Below, piece after piece: positions 15,260 through 23,924 of a DNA stretch of 37,038 bases (position 1 is its first letter; every line of letters begins with the position of its first letter). Below the pieces are notes generated by a model. The model was not told where the DNA came from, searched no databases, and saw only the letters and a list, made by a program, of their open reading frames with translations. Source of the DNA: Pseudomonadota bacterium (lineage in GTDB: Bacteria; Pseudomonadota; Gammaproteobacteria; Steroidobacterales; Woeseiaceae); contig JACZSM010000028.1 in the NCBI GenBank assembly GCA_022574185.1, forward strand, positions 1 to 37,038, read 5' to 3'. Position numbers and translations under genes: made by a program.

Positions 15260-17699
15260 TGCTGCTAGCCCTCCGGTACTGGAATGGCGTACTTTCAATT
15301 ACTCCGATTATAATCGAAGACCAACTGTAATTCTCGGCGGAACTGCGCGTCACAATCTCGCGAACGGTGGGCTGGTCATAATATTCCAGCCCCCGACCAA
15401 GCGCATAGGTAAGCACTTTCTCGGTGGCTGTGTGCACCACGCGATCCGCATGTTTCATGAACTCAACGCGAAATTCCTCGGCGGTATTGTACTCACTACC
15501 GTCAAACAGCAGACCCGAGGCATCGACGTCGGCATCGGCCTCGACGTAGCGGGTCCGGTAACTGCCGATTGCGTCAAAATTTTCAAGCGCAAATCCGATC
15601 GGGTCCATTAGCTTGTGGCAGGCAGCACATACGGGGTTAGCCCGATGTTTTTCCATGGCTTGTTTCAAGGTCAGCGCCTTACCGTCCGCGGTGACTTCCA
15701 ATGCCGGCACATTCTCCGGGGGTGGGGGCGGCGGCATATTCAGCAGGTTCTCCAGAACCCACTTGCCGCGAACCACGGGCGAGGTTCGGTTGTTATAAGC
15801 GGTGGCGGTCAAAAACCCACCTTTGCCGAATATTCCGTGCCGTAGCGGATCCATTGTAAGTTCAACCGGGCGGAAGCGGCTGCCGTATATGCCCGGCAGA
15901 CCATAGTGTTCTGCGAGTCGCTCGTTCACGTAGGTGTAATCGGAAGTCAGCAGCTCGATCACGCTGTCATTGTTACGCACCATACTCGCAAACCACAGCA
16001 ATATTTCCTGCTTGAACGCTTCACGCAATTCGTCATCGAATTTGGGGAACAAACTCAAGTTCGGATCCGCTATGTCCACGTCGCGCACCGCCAGCCACTG
16101 TCTGCCGAAATTGCCTACGAATCGCTCAAACCGCGAGTCGGCAATCATGCGGCTGACCTGCCGCTTGAGCGTTGCCGGGTCTCGCAGTTGGCCCGCTTCA
16201 GCAATCGTGAGCAGTTCCTCATCTGGAAAGCTGCTCCAAAGAAAAAACGACAGCCGCGAGGCAAGCTCGAGGTCGCTGATTCGGTAGACCTCCCCGGGTG
16301 CAACATCCGCCGGATCCTGCTCGATGCGGAACAGGAATTCGGGGCCTGCCAGGATGCCTTGCAGGGCCAGTTCGATACCGCTCTCGAAATTACCGTCTTG
16401 CCGGCCGGCCCTGTACAGGTCGAGCAAACCATCCAGCTCGGCAGCATCGATCGGCCGCCGGTACGCCTGCCGACCAAGTTGCGCCAGAATCAACCTGGCA
16501 CAAGTCTCGGCTTCCGATGAATCGGCCGTGGTCGGAGGCTTGCACGCAAAAATCTTCTGCCGGCTCGCAGTTTCACCGGGACCGCCAGCATCGAACGGAC
16601 CGGTAATCGTCAAGCTCGCCAGGTTCGGGTTACCGCCTTTGTAAGACTGGAGTTCTCGCAATGTCAGGCGCGGGGTCAGGAAGCCGGTCGGTTTGGCATT
16701 TTTTGCAACGAAAGACACACCTACGACGTGTTCGCCGGCCTTGGCGAAAAATCGAACCTGGAGTGCGTTGTCCGCACTGAACTCGTAGCCTACTTGATCC
16801 GGGTCACCGGAGTACTGCACAACCTGGTTTTCCGTGAAAGTCGGCCCCGACGGACCATACAGTTCGCCGCCCACAGTCAGTGTGCCGACACGCTGATGAT
16901 CAAGGCGAATATCGAGCGTATGTTCGTCACGCAGCCCGCGGATATAGCCCTCGATACTCCGGTGCAACCGGATGTCCAGCGTGTACTCGCCATCGAGTGG
17001 GAAGCGGTGCTTAACCGTCGTGCCGCCACGGGAACCAAATGGCAAGTCCTCGTTCATGCGCTGGTCCTGCCGGTACGTATCGGAAATCTCGTAGACTTCG
17101 GCGGCCGGCGCCATCGTCGCAGGCCCGACGGCCAGGCTGGCAATTCGGCCCGCGGCAAACAAATACCGCTCCATGAGCAGCGGCGATACGGCAAGTACAT
17201 CGGCAATGTTGTCGAAGCCTTTACCAATATTGTCCGCTGGCAGCAGTGCCGCTACATCAATCTCGACTGCCAGCAGATCTCGTACCGCATTGGCGTACTC
17301 AGTCCGGTTGAGACGATGCACGGTCGGTCGGCCCGGATTCGGATTCTGCTTTGCGGCCTGATCCAGTTCCGTCTGCAGATAGGCAAGAAAATCCACGTAG
17401 AAAGACGCATCGGGATGCGGTACGCCGACGGGCGGCATCGCCGAAAGCGACAATTTGGTAATGACGCGCTCCCAGATCTCAGGCGCTTCGCTAACATTGC
17501 CGACGTTGACTGTCTCGAGAACCATGTCCGCGGTCCGCAAAACTCTGTTATGGCAGGAAACGCAGTATCGATTGAGCATTCCCCGGTAGTGAGTAGCAGA
17601 TTGTTCCGCAGCATCGCTCAGCGGCGGCCCGGCCTGAGCGGTGTGGATTCCGGCAATCAGAAAAGCGATCGCCATAGCTGTGCGGAGCAGCGTCATCAT
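15246..17699 (-). CDS. DUF1592-type protein with two CxxCH heme sites, cassette 2
   Basis: The 817-residue product has a Sec signal (AMAIAFLIAGIHTAQA) and the layout of planctomycete-type DUF1587/1592/1588/1585 proteins. An N-terminal cytochrome segment has C46-x-x-C-H50 and a possible Met ligand in SAMPPVG. Then come RLNRTEYANAVRDLL (DUF1587), a carbohydrate-binding-like beta domain at about 210-350, AYRRPIDAAELDGLL (DUF1595), SRLSFFLWSSFPDEELL (DUF1592), RTSPVVRGKWVLENLL (DUF1588), a second heme site C691-x-x-C-H695 followed by MDPIGFALENFDAIG, and a C-terminal DUF1585. Such proteins are presumed periplasmic redox partners of a DUF1501 or DUF1552 protein. The ATG overlaps the stop of the upstream ankyrin gene (ATGA). 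It is a clear paralogue of 20847-23294. Confidence 0.92.
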   Translation of the reverse strand: MMTLLRTAMAIAFLIAGIHTAQAGPPLSDAAEQSATHYRGMLNRYCVSCHNRVLRTADMVLETVNVGNVSEAPEIWERVITKLSLSAMPPVGVPHPDASFYVDFLAYLQTELDQAAKQNPNPGRPTVHRLNRTEYANAVRDLLAVEIDVAALLPADNIGKGFDNIADVLAVSPLLMERYLFAAGRIASLAVGPATMAPAAEVYEISDTYRQDQRMNEDLPFGSRGGTTVKHRFPLDGEYTLDIRLHRSIEGYIRGLRDEHTLDIRLDHQRVGTLTVGGELYGPSGPTFTENQVVQYSGDPDQVGYEFSADNALQVRFFAKAGEHVVGVSFVAKNAKPTGFLTPRLTLRELQSYKGGNPNLASLTITGPFDAGGPGETASRQKIFACKPPTTADSSEAETCARLILAQLGRQAYRRPIDAAELDGLLDLYRAGRQDGNFESGIELALQGILAGPEFLFRIEQDPADVAPGEVYRISDLELASRLSFFLWSSFPDEELLTIAEAGQLRDPATLKRQVSRMIADSRFERFVGNFGRQWLAVRDVDIADPNLSLFPKFDDELREAFKQEILLWFASMVRNNDSVIELLTSDYTYVNERLAEHYGLPGIYGSRFRPVELTMDPLRHGIFGKGGFLTATAYNNRTSPVVRGKWVLENLLNMPPPPPPENVPALEVTADGKALTLKQAMEKHRANPVCAACHKLMDPIGFALENFDAIGSYRTRYVEADADVDASGLLFDGSEYNTAEEFRVEFMKHADRVVHTATEKVLTYALGRGLEYYDQPTVREIVTRSSAENYSWSSIIIGVIESTPFQYRRASSNDHH

Positions 17700-19498
17700 T
17701 GCCTGGCTTGCATTTTGCGCTCGACTTCTGCGATGCGATCCTTGACGAGTTCGTTTTGCGCGATGTCCGCCTCAAGACCGCCTCGGCCCAGTACGCATTC
17801 TCCGATGGCTCTATCAGCAGGCAGGTTAGCTGCGCCCAGATCGAGTAATAGTTCGGCCGTCTCAACCTGCGGCACCGTTCGATCGAGCAGTCCTGATACA
17901 CTGGTGCCGAGCGCGAGGCTCATCGGTGTCTGGCCGCAACCGGTCATTACGTTAATATCGGCACCGTTCGCTACAAGAAAATTGATCACCGATTCAGCCC
18001 CGATGTAGGCCGCCGCATGCATGGGCGTCCATCCTGTTGCCGTCGCTTCATTCACGTCGGCGCCGCGCGCTATCAGCGTCTCCGCCGCTTGTATCGCCCG
18101 CGCTTCCTCGTCGGGTGAAAAGTCGCTTTTGCGACCAAGACCAATGGCGACCATGAATGTGGTTGCATTGGCCTGAATCTCATTATCGTCGGCTTTGACT
18201 TTCATCTGTGTATAAAAGATGTCTTCATTGATTGACGTTCCAGTCAAGGTCTCGACATCTTCTCGCAACAGCATCATGTCCATTGCACCTATGTCCTGGG
18301 CGGCCGCCGCCAGAAAGAATGGTGTCGCGCCGGTCATATTGAACATTGACAGCCGCGCGAGACGCAGATGCGGTGGCGGGTACATCATAGCTGCATTCGA
18401 ATCCGCGCCTGCGGCCAACAACGCGTCTGCGAGCCGGTGCATGTTGCGGCCAGGTAGTGGCTCGCGTGGATCGATTTCTTTGTCTATTAGATACAGATCC
18501 GATTTTTGATCGTTGAAGTACTCCAATTCGGTGTCACTCAATACAGCCATCGGTTTGCAGCGCGTCGGGTCGCCGCCGAAATTACACACGACCGCACCTT
18601 CGGCAATATTGTAGCCGTGCAGGACCTTGAGTCCGTCGCGCAAAGCATAGTGCAGTGCCGTAACGCCACCGGCATCGGCAGAAGTCGGATCCGCGCCAGC
18701 ATCGAGTAACAGCAACGAGAGATCTTCGTGACCGGCGGCGCTTGCAATGACCAGCGCTGAACCATCCGCTCCGGATATGGCGTTGACGTCGGCGCCACGA
18801 GCGAGGAGCAGTCGCGCCGTGGCGAGATCATCCTGCCGGGCCGCAAACATGAGGGGCGTATAACCGCCTTGCGCCGTGCCCGACACGCTTTTCGTATACG
18901 CCTCGAGCTCCATCGGTCTGAAATCCTCGTTAAGCTTCTTCGTGCGTGCCGTAACATCCGCGCCAGCTTCGATAAGTACACGAGCGACATCCGGATGACC
19001 GAAGGAAATTGCCCACATCAATGCGCTTTGTCCACGGCGAGGCTCGGACACATTCACGTCGGCATCGGCATCAATCAAGGCACGTACGATGTCGGTTTCG
19101 CCGGATTTCGCGGCTACCATCAGCGGCGTGACGCCACTCCAGACCACTCTATCGGGATCGGCACCACCATCGAGCAGCGCCTTGACCATCTGGAGACTGT
19201 GATTTTGGCAGGCAAGAATGAGCGGCGTGATACCGTAGTCGTTGGCCGTATTGGCATCGGCCCCGGACAGTAACAGGCGTTTGGCCGTTTTTACGTCATC
19301 CCAGTATGCGCTCCAGGCGAGCGCCGTGGCGCCGTCAGGCTGCGCCGCGTTGACGTCGGCCTGGCCGGATTTGAGCAGGACCTGAACTTCGGCCCAGTCC
19401 TGTGTCTTGGTCGCAGCCACGAGACTGAGGTCGGTGGCCGCCTGGGCGGAGACCGTCTGTAAGCTTAAGACCAGTAAAGCCGCAACGATCTTATTCAC
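17696..19498 (-). CDS. Exported ankyrin-repeat protein, cassette 1
   Basis: The start is a GTG at 19498, 2 bases after the DUF1552 stop, giving MNKIVAALLVLSLQTVSAQA as a signal peptide and 600 residues. Ankyrin repeats are regular from about residue 30 to 170 (TALAWSAYWDD, ITPLILACQNH, VTPLMVAAKSGETDIVRALI, SALMWAISFGHPDVA) and again at about 215-290. A less regular insert follows, with DPREPLPGRNMHRLADALL, and the last repeats are at about 500-560 (TGWTPMHAAAYIGAE). The sequence after the last repeat has PQVETAELLLDLGA, which matches NMEVAELLLTLGA near the end of the cassette 2 paralogue. This one is about 50 residues longer. It probably works as a protein-binding scaffold in the periplasm; the partner is not known. 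Confidence 0.9.
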   Translation of the reverse strand: MNKIVAALLVLSLQTVSAQAATDLSLVAATKTQDWAEVQVLLKSGQADVNAAQPDGATALAWSAYWDDVKTAKRLLLSGADANTANDYGITPLILACQNHSLQMVKALLDGGADPDRVVWSGVTPLMVAAKSGETDIVRALIDADADVNVSEPRRGQSALMWAISFGHPDVARVLIEAGADVTARTKKLNEDFRPMELEAYTKSVSGTAQGGYTPLMFAARQDDLATARLLLARGADVNAISGADGSALVIASAAGHEDLSLLLLDAGADPTSADAGGVTALHYALRDGLKVLHGYNIAEGAVVCNFGGDPTRCKPMAVLSDTELEYFNDQKSDLYLIDKEIDPREPLPGRNMHRLADALLAAGADSNAAMMYPPPHLRLARLSMFNMTGATPFFLAAAAQDIGAMDMMLLREDVETLTGTSINEDIFYTQMKVKADDNEIQANATTFMVAIGLGRKSDFSPDEEARAIQAAETLIARGADVNEATATGWTPMHAAAYIGAESVINFLVANGADINVMTGCGQTPMSLALGTSVSGLLDRTVPQVETAELLLDLGAANLPADRAIGECVLGRGGLEADIAQNELVKDRIAEVERKMQARQ

Positions 19499-19500
19499 GA

Positions 19501-20850
19501 CTACATACTGAGGTCGAGATCAAGCTCGCCGGTCGAAAAGCCGAGTTGCCCGCCAAAGCTTTCGGTTGGAATGCCGGCTTTGTTCAGCATCGCTACATGC
19601 AGGTTTGAAAGCGGCGTGCCCTCCTCGTACACAAGGTGCCGCCCGCCCTTGATCCGACCGCCGCCGCTGCCGAGCAATGCCACAGGGACGTTCCACTGGC
19701 TGTGAATGTCGCCGTTACCGAGGCCGGCGCCGTAGACCAGAATCGAGTTGTCCAGCAGAGACGAGCCATCAATCTCGATCGTCTCCTGCATTTTTCCCAC
19801 AAATTCGGCGAACAGCTGCGCATGATAGACGTCGATGTCACCCGCCTGCTGCTTGCGCACAGGATTGCCGCGATGATGTGTTAACGGATGGTACGGGTCC
19901 GTGTGGCCGAGATTCGTGTACACGATTTCCGAGTATTCGCGCGCAATCATGTAAGTGAATACGCGTGTCGTGTCCGTCTGGAACGCCAGCAACAGCAGAT
20001 CGTACATGAGCCGGATGTGTTCTTCGTGCTCCGGAATGCCCACCGGCCGTTCAATCTCCGGGAGCTTCATGTCGACATTGGCTTCTGCCTTTTGTACGCG
20101 ATGTTCGACATCACGCAACGCGTCTGAAAATTCATCAAGCTTCAAACTGTCGACGTGCCCGAGCTGCCTGCGTACACGGGCAAGGTCTTCTTTGACGAAA
20201 TCAAGAATGCTCTTTTGCCGGCGGATGCGCCTTACCCGCGCTTCCGGATCGGTGCCGCCATCGCCAAACAGCCGCTCGAAAATTTCGCGCGGCCGATGCT
20301 CCATCGGCAATGGCGTCGTCGGACTGCTCCAGGAAACGGTGTTCGTATACGCAGAGCTGTAGCCACCCGAGGACTGGCCGGCAAGTTCTGCAGCATTTTC
20401 GATGCAAATCTGTAGCGAGCCCAGCGGTGTCTCCTGACCGAACTCGCGGGCAAACACCTGGTCCACGGAAATGTTGGCGTGGATCTCGCTCAGCGACTTG
20501 TTGGGCTCCGTACCCGTCAGGAACATCGTGCTGCCACCTACATGTCCGCTGACACTTTCCGCGTCACCATTATTCAAATGCGTGAGGACCAGGAGCTGAT
20601 CGCGAAATGGCGCAAACGGTTTGAGCACATCGGTCAGCTCAAAACCATCACCGGCAATCGTGGGGCGCCACCGATCCGTGATGATGCCGTTCGGCGAATA
20701 CACGTAGCCCACCCGAAGTGGCATCGCCGAACCCGGTTTTGACAGAGCGCCCAGTGCCGGAGTCATTGCGTCGAGAATTGGGAGTGATATTGACGCGCCG
20801 AGGCCGCTCAAAAACGTCCGGCGTGGCATGGGTTTCCTCAGAAGCTTCAT
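19501..20850 (-). CDS. DUF1552 protein, Tat-exported, cassette 1
   Basis: The ATG at 20850 overlaps the TGA of the DUF1592 gene (ATGA). The 449-residue product opens with MPRRTFLSGLGASISLPI at residues 8-25, a Tat signal nearly identical to that of the cassette 2 paralogue. Shared family landmarks are GYVYSPNGI near 45, GGSTMFLTGTEP near 105, a TTPLPME-RPREIFERLFGD segment, a YTNLGHTDPYHPLTHHRGN segment near 310, and GRIKGGRHLVYEEGTPLSNL near the C-terminus. The H-x(n)-HH pattern after the Asp-rich turn is conserved in both copies and may be a metal site. The function is unknown; genetic pairing with a DUF1592 heme protein is typical of the family. Confidence 0.92.
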   Translation of the reverse strand: MKLLRKPMPRRTFLSGLGASISLPILDAMTPALGALSKPGSAMPLRVGYVYSPNGIITDRWRPTIAGDGFELTDVLKPFAPFRDQLLVLTHLNNGDAESVSGHVGGSTMFLTGTEPNKSLSEIHANISVDQVFAREFGQETPLGSLQICIENAAELAGQSSGGYSSAYTNTVSWSSPTTPLPMEHRPREIFERLFGDGGTDPEARVRRIRRQKSILDFVKEDLARVRRQLGHVDSLKLDEFSDALRDVEHRVQKAEANVDMKLPEIERPVGIPEHEEHIRLMYDLLLLAFQTDTTRVFTYMIAREYSEIVYTNLGHTDPYHPLTHHRGNPVRKQQAGDIDVYHAQLFAEFVGKMQETIEIDGSSLLDNSILVYGAGLGNGDIHSQWNVPVALLGSGGGRIKGGRHLVYEEGTPLSNLHVAMLNKAGIPTESFGGQLGFSTGELDLDLSM

Positions 20851-23294
20851 GTACCTGCCCTCCTCATTTGAAAAGGCACACTGGTCACAGTACCGAGCAC
20901 GATTGATGAAAACCGGTAATCCGTTGCCGCAGCATCGTTCACGATTTTGCGCACTGCAGGCATATCATAATACTCCACCGGACGCCCCAGCGCGTAGGTC
21001 AGGAGCTTCTGTGTAAACGCACTGGCAAAAACTCGCGGATCGTCCAGCAGCGCCGCCTGTAGCTCCGCCGGGCCCTGGAATTCAATGCCGTTTGGCAGCC
21101 GGCCAGCCGAATTTATCGGTTTGCCCACATCCATGGTGCGCCATTGACCGATCGCTCCATAATTTTCGAGGCCAAAGCCGATCGGGTCCATCTGGTTATG
21201 ACAGACCGCGCAGACCGGGTTCGCAGGATGGATCTCCATTTTCTCGCGCAGCGTCAAGACCTCGCCGGCCGCAGCCTCGGTGTCCTCGAGTGGCGGAATA
21301 TTGGCCGGTGGTGGTGGTGGTGGGGACGCGAGTATGTTTTCGAGCACCCATTTACCGCGCAGCACGGTCGAGTTGCGGTTTGGATACGACGTGATCGACA
21401 GGATGCCAGCGCGCGCAAGCAGGCCCCGCTGATCCACCGGTACCGTCACGCGCCGAAGTCGATTGCCGTAAACACCATCTATGCCGTAATGTTTTGCGAG
21501 GCGCTCATTCAGATACGTGTGCTCGGCGCGCAGGAAATCCAGTACCGAGCGATCCTCACGAAAAATACTCGCTACAAAAAGACGAACCTCCTCGTACATG
21601 GCGAGGCGCAGAGTCTCGTCGAATTCCGGAAAAATCTCCTGATCCTTATGGATCTGTGGCAAATTTCTAAGCAACAACCACTGCTCGGCGAAGCTGTTTA
21701 CGAGCGAATCCGCGCGTTCGTCCTCGAGCATCCGCTCTACTTGCTGCTGCAAAACAGTGGGCTCTCGCAGCCGCCCGTTCCTGGCCAGCATTAACAGTTC
21801 ATCGTCGGGAATGCTGCTCCAGAGAAAAAACGACAGACGCGATGCCAGTTCCGTGTCGTTGACCGCATAGACGGTTCCCGGCGCTACATCAGGATCGCGC
21901 TCAATACGAAAAAGAAACTCAGTGCTAACGAGTAGCCCTTCAACCGCCATCTGAATTCCGCCATCGAACGAGCCCTCCTGATGACGCGCGTGCCGATACA
22001 GTGCCAAGAGCGGCGCGACATCGTCGTCGTCAACCTGACGACGATAGGCAAGCCCGGCGAGTTGAGTCAGAATCTTGCTCGCGCATGGCTCTTCCTCGTC
22101 CGCAGTGGTTGGCGTACAAACGAAAATTTTCTTGCGACTCAGAGTCTCGCCCGGACCACGCACGTTATACGGACCCGTGATCGTAACGCTGCTGACGCCA
22201 GGCTCCTTCCAGGCACGTTCATATGACTCAGCGATCCGCGACTCACTATAGTTGGCATAGGAAGGCTGCGGCATTGGGTCTTCCCAGGCAAAGGACTCAT
22301 CGAGGAACGCAACCTGAACTGTATGGATGCCGGCCCGCACAGGTAACCGCACGCGCAAATCGCTGTCTGCCAGCCGCTCGTACTGCGCCTGTACCGGATC
22401 GGGTGGCAAGTTGTCCGCCAGTCCCGCACCAAATGCCAGACCGATGTTCTCGCCGCCGATCGTAAACAGCTTGACGCGCTCGCCGTCGACGCGCACATCG
22501 AGGTATTTGGGCTCGTCCAGGCCAATTACAAATCCAGTGTCATTCGTGCGCAGCAGACGAACGCTGAGCTCGTAATCGCCGTCCAGTGGAAAGCGGTGAC
22601 GAACGGCAAGTCCGCCACGCGAACCAAACGGCAGATCTTCACTCATGCGTTGGTTCTGTAGCAGGCGCGGATCGATCGTGTACTGTTGCACGTCGACGGG
22701 AATATCCAACGCGCCGACGGCATTCTGGCTGATCTGGCGCGCCGCCGACAGATACTTTTCCATCAGTACTTCGGACACCGAGAGCAGATCGCCAAGATTA
22801 TCGAAGCCGCCCGAATTGTCGGCCGGCAGCAGTGCAACAACGTCGATCTCGACGCCTAGCAGATCCTCCACGACGTTGGCGTATTCGTAGCGATTTAAGC
22901 GATGCGCTGTCACCGTGCGTCCCGGATTCGGCATCTCGGCGGCAAGCGTATCCAGATTTGTCTTCAGATATAAGGAAAATCCGGCGTAGAAATCGTCGTC
23001 GGGTCTGGGCATGCCAACCGGCGGCATTGCCTTGAGCGACAGCTTGGTGATCACCCGTTCCCAAATTTGCGGCGCTTCACTCAGGTCACTCACGTTGGTC
23101 AGATCCAGCGTCAAACTGGCCGTGCGCAGTTTTTCATTGTGACAAGTGACGCAGTAGCGATTCAGCGTGTCACGATATCCCGCAACAGAGTTATCGTCCG
23201 TATCGTCCAGATTCTGGCCAACCGCATCTGCATAGAAGATTGACGCCAGCACCAGAAGCAGCAGCACTGTAGTCGCCGATGTCATCGCACGCAT
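20847..23294 (-). CDS. DUF1592-type protein with two CxxCH heme sites, cassette 1
   Basis: The ATG at 23294 shares its A with the TAA of the upstream cytochrome gene. The 815-residue product has a Sec signal (VLLLLVLASIFYADAVG), an N-terminal heme segment with C48-x-x-C-H52 and KAMPPVGMPRPD, RLNRYEYANVVEDLL (DUF1587), a beta-rich central domain, AYRRQVDDDDVAPLL (DUF1595), SRLSFFLWSSIPDDELL (DUF1592), NSTVLRGKWVLENIL (DUF1588), a second heme site C695-x-x-C-H699 with MDPIGFGLENYGAIG, and DUF1585. Motif order, spacing and even the KMEIHPANPVC lead-in match the cassette 2 copy (KAMEKHRANPVC), which shows duplication. The two small cytochromes encoded immediately upstream are plausible electron partners. 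Confidence 0.93.
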   Translation of the reverse strand: MRAMTSATTVLLLLVLASIFYADAVGQNLDDTDDNSVAGYRDTLNRYCVTCHNEKLRTASLTLDLTNVSDLSEAPQIWERVITKLSLKAMPPVGMPRPDDDFYAGFSLYLKTNLDTLAAEMPNPGRTVTAHRLNRYEYANVVEDLLGVEIDVVALLPADNSGGFDNLGDLLSVSEVLMEKYLSAARQISQNAVGALDIPVDVQQYTIDPRLLQNQRMSEDLPFGSRGGLAVRHRFPLDGDYELSVRLLRTNDTGFVIGLDEPKYLDVRVDGERVKLFTIGGENIGLAFGAGLADNLPPDPVQAQYERLADSDLRVRLPVRAGIHTVQVAFLDESFAWEDPMPQPSYANYSESRIAESYERAWKEPGVSSVTITGPYNVRGPGETLSRKKIFVCTPTTADEEEPCASKILTQLAGLAYRRQVDDDDVAPLLALYRHARHQEGSFDGGIQMAVEGLLVSTEFLFRIERDPDVAPGTVYAVNDTELASRLSFFLWSSIPDDELLMLARNGRLREPTVLQQQVERMLEDERADSLVNSFAEQWLLLRNLPQIHKDQEIFPEFDETLRLAMYEEVRLFVASIFREDRSVLDFLRAEHTYLNERLAKHYGIDGVYGNRLRRVTVPVDQRGLLARAGILSITSYPNRNSTVLRGKWVLENILASPPPPPPANIPPLEDTEAAAGEVLTLREKMEIHPANPVCAVCHNQMDPIGFGLENYGAIGQWRTMDVGKPINSAGRLPNGIEFQGPAELQAALLDDPRVFASAFTQKLLTYALGRPVEYYDMPAVRKIVNDAAATDYRFSSIVLGTVTSVPFQMRRAGT

Positions 23295-23590
23295 TATAGT
23301 TTGCTCAAGTACGCTGCGATCGCAGCGATGTCGTCGTCGTCAAGATTAGCGACCAGTGCACGCATTGCAACGGACGCACCGTTGTTGCGAGCGCCGCTCT
23401 TGATATCGTTCATCTGCCGGATCAGGTATTCCTTGTTCTGGCCTGCAACTTTCGGATAGGTCGGCATGATCGGTTCGTTCCCGGTCGGTCCGTGGCAGGC
23501 CCCACAGGCGTTTTCGGTATACAACTTCTCACCGTCGGCAACCGCCGCACTCGTCGCGAGCAGCAGTATCATTGTCAATAACGATCTCAA
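23294..23590 (-). CDS. Small mono-heme cytochrome c, copy 2
   Basis: The 98-residue class I cytochrome starts with a TTG at 23590, one base after the stop of the sibling gene; no ATG would leave a usable signal peptide. The Sec signal is MRSLLTMILLLATSAAVA and the heme site is C29-G-A-C-H33. The motif YPKVAGQNKEYLIRQM follows, as in cytochrome c4/c553-like proteins; the axial Met is probably in SVAMRAL. It is nearly collinear with the 110-residue cytochrome encoded directly upstream and with its YPKLAGQNMEYLLQQM. The stop overlaps the DUF1592 start, so dosage is coupled to that protein. It is probably a periplasmic electron shuttle. Confidence 0.9.
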   Translation of the reverse strand: MRSLLTMILLLATSAAVADGEKLYTENACGACHGPTGNEPIMPTYPKVAGQNKEYLIRQMNDIKSGARNNGASVAMRALVANLDDDDIAAIAAYLSKL

Positions 23591-23591
23591 C

Positions 23592-23924
23592 TCATAATTC
23601 CGCGAGGTATGCGGCGATCAACGCAAATTCTTCGTCGCTTATATTAAGGATGGCCGGCTGCATCATGCCTGTGTACCCGTTTTTTCGTGCTGTGCTTTTG
23701 ATATCGAGCATTTGCTGCAGCAGGTATTCCATATTCTGCCCGGCAAGTTTCGGATATTCGTTCAAAACCGGCTCCTTGCCGGCTGGACCATGGCAGTACA
23801 CGCAGCCTCGCTCGGTGTACTGCGTCTCTCCGTCCATCACCGCGTCATCGGCCGTACTGTTCAGCGCAATGCCCGTAATCAACAGCATCAGTGTGTGGAT
23901 TGAGAAGTAGTGCTTCAGTTTCAT
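23592..23924 (-). CDS. Small mono-heme cytochrome c, copy 1
   Basis: The ATG at 23924 overlaps the stop of the large mono-heme gene (ATGA). The 110-residue product has a signal peptide (TLMLLITGIALNSTA) and one heme site C41-V-Y-C-H45, then GPAGKEPVLNEYPKLAGQ and a C-terminal helix EEFALIAAYLAEL; MMQPAIL may carry the axial Met. It and the downstream 98-residue cytochrome look like tandem duplicates. Its position at the head of the operon, before the first DUF1592/DUF1552/ankyrin cassette, suggests that it serves the same electron chain. Confidence 0.9.
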   Translation of the reverse strand: MKLKHYFSIHTLMLLITGIALNSTADDAVMDGETQYTERGCVYCHGPAGKEPVLNEYPKLAGQNMEYLLQQMLDIKSTARKNGYTGMMQPAILNISDEEFALIAAYLAEL

